Program-made: the position numbers and the translations under genes
NCBI GenBank assembly: GCA_018873225.1
Contig: JAEILZ010000002.1
Location: 5,766,001-5,830,000 of the forward strand
Length of the DNA: 64,000 bases
Source of the DNA: [Phialemoniopsis] sp. UDSM-2020
Taxonomy: Eukaryota; Ascomycota; Sordariomycetes; Thyridiales; Thyridiaceae
Reading direction: 5' to 3'
In this document: one piece after another, positions 19,629 to 29,665 of the stretch
Layout of the letters: each line of letters opens with the position of its first letter
Position numbering within the stretch: position 1 is the first letter of the stretch
Notes under the pieces: model-generated
Databases searched by the model: none
Seen by the model: only the letters and a program-made list of their open reading frames with translations
Told to the model about the DNA's origin: nothing

Positions 19629-22600
19629 ATGGCTTCGTATCGAACCAGAAACGATGACGAGGACGAGCAGCCTACGGCGATACGCCCGGTTCGACGAAGC
19701 TCAACGCTGCCGGCCAGGATCACCAGCCCACCTCGATCGGCTATGCGGCGGAACTCGCGTCCAGTGAGATTGATGATAAGAATTAGATATCTCCCGTGAT
19801 CAGACATAGCAATGCTAACACAGCCAATCAGAGAGACACCAATGGTTCCCGAGTGCGGATATCGCCTTGGGTCCGCTCCCTGAAGAGCAGCACCCCAAGC
19901 TCTCAGTTGGCTGCGCTGGAGGAGATCCCCGATTCACCAAACCGACAAGTAACGATCAATAACTTCTATGGCGCAGAATCGGGTCGCTCTAATAGTACAA
20001 AGAAAAGAAGGAACAGCCGACAACATGAGCCGCAAGCTTCACCGAGCAGACCAGCCGACAAAAGCTCTGAGGATGACGACAAGGGAGACGCCAATGGACA
20101 TGAGAAGATCGAAGAGGGCGTTAATCATCAAGGCGAGGGAGAGAATATCCAGGACGTGTCGGGCAACAATGAAGACCGACGACTTTTAGATTTTCGAGCA
20201 GATCCGATGCGAGAAAATATCACATACGCCTCTAGTCAATCGAGTAACTCAACCTCCGAGCAAGAAGGCAATGCCGACTCATCTGGACAAGAAGAAGAAG
20301 ATGACGGCAAGAATTTTGGCGGCGACGACTTCCATGACTTTGTGCCGTCTTATGCATTCACGTCCTCCGGCCCAGATCCAGATAGATTCCCTTCAGCACG
20401 CTCGTCAGTGTCTTTCATACCGCCATGCGACACTCGCGCTTCGCAAATCACAAAGGAGATGCACGTCCATGAGGCTCGCTATACTGCCAAGGGAGCCGGG
20501 GGAAGATGACCACGCGTCCAAGCTCACGCTTCTCAATGAGTCCTCCCCCCCTCAGCAAGCTCTCTACAGATGGGTGTAAGTGACCAATCTGGCACCGTCC
20601 TGACCTGTTATGACCCCTTTCCACAATGAATCTATACACTGACAGATTACAAGCCATGTGAATCAGTTTGTGATGAGCCTTGACGGGTTTCAGGTATGCT
20701 GAAGTGCGAGGCATGTTACAGACGCACAAGATGAGCTTACCGTTATGACGCCAACAGAATGCTCTTCACGAGATTAAGAATCTGACAGATCCCGAAAGAT
20801 ACTGCATCGGCAGACTTCTAACAAGCACCAGGATATCCAGCAGTCAGCCGTTTGAGACTCTCCACGGGTCGACTCGGCATATGGAACAGCAGGGAACTTC
20901 CACACAAGAGCTTCCGTCAAGTCACACGAATGCGACAGCGTCACAGCCTATGTCAGCCCGTTGGATCAACCTGCCTTTCTTTCAGCTGAAGAAATACTCT
21001 TCTGAAAAGCATTTACCGGAAATGTTCCCGGATCAGACATTGATGCAGGCGCACCTCGCACGAAACACAAAGGGCAGGGATATGAAGCAAGCTGTGAGCC
21101 AAAGCAAGAACTGTCCTGAAGACCACTGCTTTCATATTCCTCAACTATGGGCAATCGTTGTCGACAATTGTAAGTCTACTCCTAAAACATGAACGCATGG
21201 AGACTAATTCTGTTCCATTTATCTCTGTGTCTCAGCTCTCCTGGTGACGTGCAGTACCCTTTCCGTCGAAGAGCTTACGAAGAACGGAATCGAGATAAGT
21301 GCCGGTCCGCCAAAGACAAACATTAACACAAACGATGGCCAGATGGTCTACGTAGAGTACATGAAGAACATTATCTGGACATTCCGGCTCCGTCACTGTC
21401 GAACTTGGTTTGTTAGTCACCCTGGACCATGATACTTACACTATGACACCTAACTTCTCACCTCATGTTGTTCAGAAACTTGCGGCCCACTTCTGGGAAT
21501 TCTGGCCCCGCAACGTGCAGTTCTATCGAGATGGAAAGTCAATATCGTCAAGTGACTGGGCTGACATAGTCGAGTCAGCCCAGCAGGGATCTTCTAACAT
21601 CATATTAAGCATACGTATCAGGTAAGTCGATATTTGCCCGAGCCATCTACGCCTATATTGACTTGATTAGGCCACTGCCAAGTTTACCAGCTCGAGGCCT
21701 CCTTGATACTGTCAATATTGATGAACATAACATCAAGCCGGAACCAGGTGCTGACATTGGCATCGGCAACCCTGACGCGGAATCTCCCACGTCTCCAATG
21801 ACAGCACCATCGCCCACCTCCTTGCACGCCGACCCGTTCCAGGGTGTAGCAACTCACATGTCGAAGGGCTTGAATGTCTTCACTTGGATACAAACAGACC
21901 TAGGAATTTCCGGAAAGGCGGCTGCAATTGCAGAGTTAAGCCTAATGAATCAGAAAATGCACCGGAACCAGCTATGTGGCAGGGTGTACGGCGCCTGTCC
22001 CGAGGCAAGTGAGAATGAAATACGGACCCGGCTCAACAACTTGGCTTCGGATAGGGGATTTCTGAGTCTTGCTAGAACCTCGAGCATTCGGCAATCTCTT
22101 GAAGACAGAATTGACATCTTCAATGCTGCCGTCCTCATCTTCACCTTCTATCTCCCGGTCGACTTTGTGGGTCCATCTATTGGAAAGTTCTGGGGTGCTA
22201 TCAGGCTCCTCTTGGACGTGAGTTAGCTCCGTCCATACTCCTTGATCACCCTTTTACACGCATGCACATTTCTTTGGAGAAGTAGGACGCTGACGCCACC
22301 AACTCTCAAAATTAGAAACCGTGGCCTGAGAACAGCCATACACCGACTTACATAAGGTGGGCAAAGAGCCAACGAGCAGCCGACAAACACATATCGGAGG
22401 CCAGGAAACTCTTCCGTCGTTTGGGTCGCCGTATTCGCCTATTTCAACAGCTCATGAGACACGCACCCGAGTCAATCAAGTCTATCATTAATGTACCCGT
22501 TCAATTCTTCAAAGCCTACATATTCTTCATTTTGGGAACCCTCGAGGCCACGAGAGACGGGTACATTTTCCGTTCGCATATTCATGAGGTCGAAACACTC

Positions 22601-23770
22601 TTGTCAGACGGCATGAAAAGGGTCTTGGAGTTGTCATCACCAGAATCATTGGTGTCTTCCTCCACAGTGCTGCCTACTGAGATTCTCTCTCTCATCAGCT
22701 TGAAACTCATCAATTACGCTCCAGATCCCAGTTTGGGTATCCGGAAGGTTTACCTAGAGTTTCTCTCGAATTTGGTGAGTAAATAGAAAGCGGCACTGCT
22801 AGGCCGGGTGAGCGCGACGAGAGATTTTACTGACAAGGCCTTCTGGTCCAGGGGGAGGAAATCGAGGCGAAACCAGCGCTGTCACACCAGGAGAAGATCG
22901 AAGGACTGGTAGATGAGATTAACGTCATCATAAAAACTCTAGAAGACCAGGTGAGTATATTCGAGAACATCCTCGAGCACTCGGCCACTTCGACACTGCC
23001 AGAACCACGAAGGAGCTCTGCTCCTCGGGAAAGACATCGCGAGTTGAGTCACGCCCGCCAGGCCACCAGCAGGAAGGTCCAGTCACATTATTACGCGAGT
23101 ATGCCTGACGAGGAGGGCTCGGTCGTTTCCGAGGGTTATGACCAAGGGGACTCAGCAGGTGGACCCCATCTCTCGCCGACTGATGCTGGCGGGCTCCGCC
23201 AAGTACTGGCCCTTGAGTGCAAACGCATCATTGACCAACGCTTGAGCGACTTCAAGAGCTTCAAATCGTATGCTGAGACATTGGATCGAATGGTGAGCTA
23301 ATCCTCCCGCCCCACTACGCATATGGCGTCCCCAGAGGGCTTGACAAAAGCTGATCTCCCCAATATCCCAAATCTAGAACTTGCGCAAAGTTGAGACACG
23401 CAAGGACGACCAGGAGCAAGCCAAATACTACCACGACCAAGCCGTCTACGCCTTCACGATTGTGACAGTCATCTTCCTGCCGCTCAGTGCGATCTCGAGT
23501 ATCTTCGGGATGAACACATCAGATATCCGCGACATGGAGCACGGCCAATGGGTCTACTGGACGACGGCGATACCCGTCACGCTCGGCGTCATTCCTCTCG
23601 GTCTATGGTGGATGGGAGAGTTGGGGAATGCCATACAATGGGTTCTCAGCATGCATCAGCAGAGAAAGCAAGTGCTGCCTGCACGCAGTTCTGATTGGTA
23701 CGATGATTACAATCCGCGAGACGAGCGTGAAGAGTCGCGTGATCTACGAAGGCAGCAGAGCTGGTTATGA
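19629..23770 (+). CDS. Large CorA-like metal-transporter-type membrane protein (apparent 1-nt frameshift)
   Basis: Ten exons: 19629-19763, 19832-20573, 20646-20693, 20758-21169, 21236-21411, 21476-21621, 21671-22217, 22316-22774, 22852-23292 and 23378-23770, about 1165 aa. The long N-terminal part is charged and low-complexity (Ser/Glu/Asp-rich). The C-terminus has two membrane helices: YAFTIVTVIFLPLSAISSIFGMN and WVYWTTAIPVTLGVIPLGLWW. The IFGMN stretch at the end of the first helix corresponds to the GMN motif of CorA magnesium channels, preceded by a helical region (RKVETRKDDQEQAKYYHDQ). The joined exons total 3499 nt, one more than a multiple of three: the frame shifts at a run of five G at 20498-20502, between ARYTAKGAG and DDHASKLTLL. 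Removing one G joins two well-coding segments. So either a sequence error or a broken gene. Many fungal proteins of this kind are of unknown function; metal transport is only inferred. Confidence 0.8.
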
Positions 23771-24180
23771 GAGCGAGCAGCGCAAGCATGCAGTCTCTAG
23801 ATACCAGGATCATCACATTGGGTTTCATCATGAATAGGTCTCACCCCTGACAGGCAACTTCTACTGAACTACAGCCATTTTCTTAAAGTGTGATAATTGG
23901 GTCTGGCTTCTTGATCGAAAAGCTGCCTTTGAGGCATAAAAGTGGTATATTGAATCGTTCTTTTGTATCATAACTATCTGTGCTGATTTAGAGCACGAAT
24001 TTGAAAGGGGCATTCTTCGAGTACCTCAATCTAGGTGGTCACCTTAAAGTGCACCTGATATCCAAAACCCCTGGCCATCCACCGCAACTACCTCATCGCG
24101 CAGCCACTCGAGACTGCAAAGCCGGCTATCGGCGGCATCTTCTTCCACACGGATTACTCTTCTACCTCGCTGCCCGTCGA
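23771..24180. other. Convergent intergenic region with a coding-like stretch
   Basis: 410 bp between the ends of the CorA-like gene and the dioxygenase gene. The + strand at about 24061-24180 reads without stops and with GC-ending codons (PLAIHRNYLIAQP, then AIGGIFFHTDYSS), more gene-like than random intergenic DNA, but has no start or partner exons. It may be a fragment of a lost gene. Confidence 0.35.
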
Positions 24181-25365
24181 CTATGAGGCCGCAGCAACAG
24201 GGACCGGAGCAGGCGCCGCGCGAGCCGCGGGCGTCATATCGGCGTTGTCAGTGTTCTTGGAGCTGAGCTGGTACCCGAGCGCGCTGGCGCCCTCGCTATC
24301 GTTGAGCCCCCACGCGTTGGCGCTGTCGTCGTGCACCGTCGTCCGGCGCAGGTCGCGGCGGAACTTGCCGGCGAAGGAGCCGCCCGCGGCGCGGTGGTTC
24401 GTCGCGCGGTTGTCCCACATGATCATGTCGCCGGGCTGCTCCCAGTTGAACGTGTAGACGTACTTGGGCTGCGTCGCGTGCTTGTTGAGGAAGTCGCGCA
24501 GCTCGAAGGACTTGTCCTCGGGCAGCCCTTCGATGTGGTGCAGGTGCGCGCCGACGTAGAGGTTGACGCGGCCGCTGCCCTCATGGATCTGGGCCAGGCG
24601 GTGGCGCGCCATGGGGAACTTGCTCGGATCGAGGTTCTGGAAGTACTCCGGGCTGCCGAGCTTGCGCGACTGGGCCAGGGTGTGGCAGCCGATGTAGTCG
24701 TTCTTGACGATCTCCTTCTTGAGGTCCTCGGGCAGCTCGAGGAAGGCGGTCCGGGTGTCGGCGAACTGGGTCTCGCCTCCCGTCCCCTTGGGCGGTAGCT
24801 CGACGGCGCGCAGCAGCGAGTAGCTGGCGCGGCGGAAGTTGTAGCTGGAGTCGGTGTGGAAGAGTTGGTTACCCTAGTAGAAGGGTCAGCATTGCATGTG
24901 CAGACAAAACGCAGAGGCAGTCGTCCTCCAAGTTTTCTCCTTGCTTAGCTACTTACTCGGTTGGTGTGAGCACGGCTGCTGTCGGGGTCAAGCAGAGTGC
25001 CGTCATCGCCGATGTTGCCTGCGTCAAAGAGCTCCATGTAATCGTACCGGAGCTTGCGGTCACCAGTGATGAACCGCGAGACGTTGTCGAGGTCACCTAG
25101 TCTCCTCGAGAACTCGACATGGCCCTTGTCATCCAGACCAGTATTCCGGAAGATGCAGAAGCCATACTGAGTCGAGCGTCAGCAAATTGTACCGAAACGA
25201 GAGAGCGATGTGATTTACCTTGTTGCCGGCACGAACAATCTCCTTGACAGACTCATCGTCAAGGTTGTTCCAGTCAGGGACCTGGACCTCGCAACCAAAG
25301 GTCGGGTGGACAGGCTTGACGGTGACCTTGTTGAAGGACGTATCGATGTAGAGAACGCCAGCCAT
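24181..25365 (-). CDS. TauD/TfdA-family Fe(II)/2-oxoglutarate-dependent dioxygenase
   Basis: Three exons (25365-25219, 25166-24957, 24873-24181), 1050 nt, 349 aa. Expected to hydroxylate a small organic acid, sulfonate or similar substrate while converting 2-oxoglutarate to succinate and CO2. The iron ligands are present: His125-x-Asp127 in LFHTDSSYN and His279 in WDNRATNHRAAG. Arg residues at about 291-296 (FRRDLRRTTV) fit the 2-oxoglutarate carboxylate binder. The N-terminal half (VHPTFGCEVQVPDWNNL, YGFCIFRNTGL) matches alpha-ketoglutarate-dependent 2,4-dichlorophenoxyacetate/taurine dioxygenase-like fungal proteins. No signal peptide. The last about 15 residues are Ala/Pro/Val-rich and unlike the core. 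It faces the sugar porter divergently across 1.6 kb. Family sure, substrate unknown. Confidence 0.92.
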
Positions 25366-25880
25366 TGTGACGGGATAAGCGGGGTCCAGTCGGCAGTGTA
25401 AAATTTCCAGATAGAGATGCAGAGGGGTATGCCAAGGACCAATATTATGCGTGTTGGCGAAGTAAACTAGACAGAACTGCTGCTCCTGGACTAGAGCTTC
25501 AAGATGCCTGGGGTTGCGATTATATGCACTTTTCCGTACCCTCTAGAATGAAGAAGTAGAGACAGAGTTGTGTATCGGCGTATAAATGTACGATAGAGCC
25601 CCAAGACCGCGGGGAGATGGGGTAGAATCGCCTCCCAAGACTGAACGGTTCTTCCGGCGTGGTCACACGATAATCCCTCAACTCCCCGCACACATCTGTC
25701 TCCGTACTTGCCACTGGGTCCGTCGCACGTCAAGTGTCTTGTCGGGGAATAACGCGGACGAATTATGTGGAGAAAGGCGGGGGAAGCTATTGCTGCTGTC
25801 GATGTCTGTCTCGCATCTTGGAATTTTATTGATCCAAGTCCAGTCGGTGCCTCGTTTCTCCAGTGCATCCGGTGGGTTCG

Positions 25881-25920
25881 GGATTCGGGGAGTCATGGGG
25901 AATCATGGGGATTCATGGGG
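25881..25920. repeat. 10-bp tandem repeat, four copies
   Basis: Four consecutive 10-mers, the last three reading AGTCATGGGG, AATCATGGGG, ATTCATGGGG, the first a diverged copy (GGATTCGGGG). The period equals about one helical turn. Confidence 0.75.
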
Positions 25921-26090
25921 AGGAGAACAAGACGCCGAATGTTTCTAATTCAGAGGCCTCATGATCGGAAATGGGCAATGACATCCACGAACGGAGTCGG
26001 TGGTGTTCCACATGGGGTCCCGATCTCTTGGAATACCAAGCACTCCTAGAAAACTAGGTTTTAGAGCGAGGCGTTTCCAGCCCTCTGACG

Positions 26091-26110
26091 CCAGCCCAGC
26101 CCAGCCCAGC
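26091..26110. repeat. CCAGC pentamer, four copies
   Basis: Exactly four head-to-tail copies of CCAGC in the intergenic region; a simple microsatellite. Confidence 0.8.
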
Positions 26111-26952
26111 ATTCAAGCATCGCTGAACCGAGCTTCTCAGTGCTGAGCAACCCTTGTTTTCAGTCCACTCTTGAAGGCATTAGCTGCACCGGCCCCCAAG
26201 TTTGGACCCGGGTCACCCTGAAATAGCTTCACATCATTGGCTCTGATGTTTCTCCACCGACTCCTACGGCTTCGAGCTAATCTTTTCGTGCATTTCAACA
26301 ATGTCCTTTGGCCAACCACAATGCCGACATTTGAGTTTGCGGGCCGGGGGACCCCGTAAGAACCCCACGTCTCTACTCCATAATTTACGTCCGCGCTCAT
26401 CCCCGATATTTGCCTTTCCTACGATTCATGCGGAATCCGGCCTAGTCTGGTCTGTTGGTTCCAAACTTGTCCTGTGAGGGGGAAAGCGTTGAGGGGGGCT
26501 CGAAAGCCTCGACGAGGATGGCAAAACAACGCTTCCCAAGAATTTTCACCTCGCTGCCCAAGGCGCGCTCCAGGTTAGTATACAGAACCATCCTGTTGGC
26601 TATCAAAGTCAGTGTATGGGGAAAGACAAACCTGGGGTAGAAGGGATCTCTCCAAGTCCTTTTTTTTCTTGTCTCGCTCTCTCCCTTCCCCGCACACCTT
26701 CTTCCACGTCGGCAGATGGGTAGATGATTCACGTTCTCCTATTCTCGTCCTGCCAGCCCATGAGACGTGATTCTATTTAATCCCTCCCCTGCATCCTTGT
26801 TGATCAGACTCCTTTTGCCTCGATTGTCTTGCATCGAGTCTTTCGTCTGTCCTGGAACAGCGATCCATCAACCTTTGACCAAGTGCTACGGGCCGCGAGA
26901 CGAGCACCCTTCCCGAGAGACGCCTCAAGTCACCACAGCGCTTCTCTCCAAG

Positions 26953-28696
26953 ATGTCGAACGAAGAGGCCGTCGTGGCGCCCACCCTCGCCACGCGCGAG
27001 GGCCTCATGGCAGTCAAGAACTACTTCCGCACCATCTTTTTCTGCTTCATCGTCTCGTTTGCAACCCTCCAGTATGGCCTCGACATTTCCATCATCAACG
27101 CCGCCCAGGCCCTCAAGGGCTTCCTCATGGTCTTTGGCCACCCTAACCCCAAGGCGCCCCAGGGCTACGGCATCGACCCTTCTTTCCAGCAGCTCATCAC
27201 CAGTCTGATGAACGTGGGTGTCATTGTCGGTTCCCTGACTCTTGAGTTCTTCTCCCACCGCCTGGGCCGCAGAAAGAATTTTATTGTGGGTTCGCTGGCT
27301 GGAATCGGCGCCAACCTCATCCTCGTCCTGTCCACCAACAAGAGCGCCATCGTCTTTGGCCGCTTCCTGTTTGGCGTATCGAACGGTCTCTTCATTGGAT
27401 TCACCAACATCTACATTTCCGAGGCGGCCCCGTCGCATCTTCGTGGCGCGCTCGTCACCTTCGTCCAGGTCTCGGTCTGCATTGGTACCGTCATCGGCGC
27501 CGTCATCAACAATGCGACCTCGCACCTCACGTCCCGCCTCTCCTACCAGATCCCTCTGTTCGTTCTCTTCGTCATCCCGGTTTTCTGCATCCTCATGTCG
27601 TTTGTCGTTCCGGAATCTCCTCGCTGGCTGATCCTGAAGGGCCGTCCCGAGGATGCCCGGAGACACCTCATCCGCCTCCGTGGCACTTCGTTCCCGGCCG
27701 AGATGATCGACGCTGAGATCGCCGCGATTGTGGACGCGATTGAGGGCGAGAAGGAGCGGACCCTGCGCGGCTGGGGTGCTGTTCGCCTCATGTTCAACGA
27801 CGCCGAGCGTCGCCGTACTCTCCTTACCATCGCTGCCGGTACCATGCACGGCGCGTCTGGCTTCCCCTTCATCTCCAGCTACAAGACCTACTTCTTCCAG
27901 ATTGCCGGATCCAAGCAGCCCTTCATCGACTCCATCATCGTCACCACGATGTCTCTCATCGGTGCGTTCTCTGGTGTCTTCCTGAACCGCTTCGTGGGAC
28001 GCCGCCCGCTTCTCATGACTGGATTCGGTACTCAGGCCGTCCTCATGCTGGTCATTGCGGCCGTCTGGACCGTCCACCCCGGTACCGTCGCGACCGGCAA
28101 GACCATTGTCGGCATGGTCGTTATCTTCCAGACTGTCTACGCTGCCATTGTTGGTCCCACCTCGTGGATTGTCGCCAGTGAGGTGCCCAACAACCGTCTG
28201 CGTGCCATGACCTTTGGTTTCGGTAACGGTATCGGCTTCATCGCCTACTTCCTGATTGCCTTCACCACTCCTTACTTTATCAACCCCGAGGCTCTGAACA
28301 TTGGTCCCAAGGTCGGCTACATCTGGCTCGGCTCCAACATTATCAGCTTCGTCTTTATCTTCTTCTTCCTTCCGGTAAGTAGCCCTGAACAAAGTTCCAT
28401 CAGTAGAAAACGTTCGCTGACCCAGTACTTTCAACACAGGAAACTCACCGCCGCTCCCTCGAGAACATTGATGAGATGTTCTACAACAAGGTCCCCACCC
28501 GCAAGTTCAAGAGTATGTCCTATCTATTCTATTCACTCCGAGTGAATCGGCCGACTAACCCATTTCTCTCACAAAAGGCTACCAGTGCACTGGCATTGTT
28601 GAGCGCCACGACGAGCCCAGCGAGAAGGCCCTTGCCATGGAGGCCGAGGCTGGCAACACTACGCAGCTCGAGGAGCAGGCTACTCGCAAGGACTAA
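26953..28696 (+). CDS. MFS sugar porter (hexose-transporter family)
   Basis: Three exons: 26953-28374, 28440-28512 and 28578-28696; 1614 nt, 537 aa, normal for a 12-helix sugar porter. Landmarks: FFSHRLGRRKNF (loop 2-3 G-R-R motif), YISEAAPSHLRGALVTFVQ after helix 4, VPESPRWLILKGRPEDA at the end of helix 6, FVGRRPL in the second half, ASEVPNNRLRAMTFGFG, and the exon-2 start ETHRRSLENIDEMF (the usual PETK/H-x-x-sLEEid motif). Expected plasma-membrane uptake of a sugar or polyol. The start was chosen at the ATG giving the short cytosolic tail MSNEEAVVAPTLATREG; an upstream in-frame ATG would add an unlikely leader. Codon use is very GC3-biased, so the opposite strand is also open for hundreds of codons, a sign of strong expression in fungi. 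Confidence 0.95.
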
Positions 28697-29665
28697 TTGC
28701 TCAAGTTGCATCACTGTCTTTGTTTTGTGACATGACCTTCATCATGTTTGACTCCATAGACACTGCTTTTCAGCTATTGATTCTGCGCGAAATAGTAGTC
28801 TAGGCTTGTTGTCTGCATGGTCTGTGACTGGGAAGGAATTGCGATCGATGAGAGAGATAGTGAGCAGCAGGCATGGATTCCCACTTCAACTTGGGATGTG
28901 CAAAAGCACAACTTTGTTTGTTTCTTTCCTCGATAGAATAGTCTATTCAATATCAGGATTTGAAACGAAAGAGCATCGAAATCATATCCTTGAACGCCCA
29001 AACCGTAGAACTGCACCCTTCCTGTCCCAATTGAATATGCAACTCCCCCATGAGATCGATCGACAAGCACTCAGCACTGGAACTGCATATCATCAAACCT
29101 TGCTATATCGTAGTAGATCGACATAGCTGAGACTGCCTCATAAATCGGGGTCTTATGTTGTTCCTTCGGGTCCTACATGATTGGATGAGCATGGCTGTTC
29201 TGCTAGTCTGAAGCGACAGCCTGTCGGTACTGAGTTCTCCCGGTGTGGGAGGGTGGGAGGCTCAGCACTCGAGGCGCTACGTTGGTGTGTTACACACAAA
29301 AAGCCCCGATTGGCGATGACGCTCAATAAGTCAGCCCGGCGGAGTTGAAGAACTCCCCGGATATTGTTCTGGGTGCGCAAGGACGAGTCTAACGGCCGAG
29401 GTGTTTGTCAGAAGCGGCAGCGAAGCGTGGGTTTTTCTGGGGTAGCCGACCTTGGGAGAAGGATGATGCCCCCTTTCTAACTAGTTTGGGCTAGAGGCGG
29501 CCATTGATCTGAGAAAGTTTGTGCTCGGCAGTTGCCGCTACCCTCTTCCCAGCTGTCTCTCACTGGACGACGACTCCTTGACGCGTTCCATACACGGGCA
29601 AAAGTTAATCGCGGAACGGCAGTCCTCGGTGCTCGGAGAGAGAGACCACACGCACCGCCACCGGC
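28697..29665. promoter_or_regulatory. Intergenic region upstream of Zn2Cys6 gene
   Basis: 969 bp; 3' UTR of the sugar porter and promoter of the regulator. No supported gene. Confidence 0.5.

Larger units (their letters stand above)
25366..26952. promoter_or_regulatory. Divergent intergenic region with short tandem repeats
   Basis: 1.59 kb between the dioxygenase and sugar-porter starts; no supported gene. It contains a 10-bp tandem repeat (25881-25920) and a 5-bp repeat (26091-26110), described separately. A pyrimidine-rich leader precedes the sugar-porter start. Confidence 0.5.

Noticed and set aside
26773..28437. Very long open frame on the minus strand across the sugar porter
   Set aside because: It is the mirror of the GC3-biased sense gene, is very rich in Asp, Glu, Arg and Gly, and shows no domain. 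The sense strand has clear transporter motifs.
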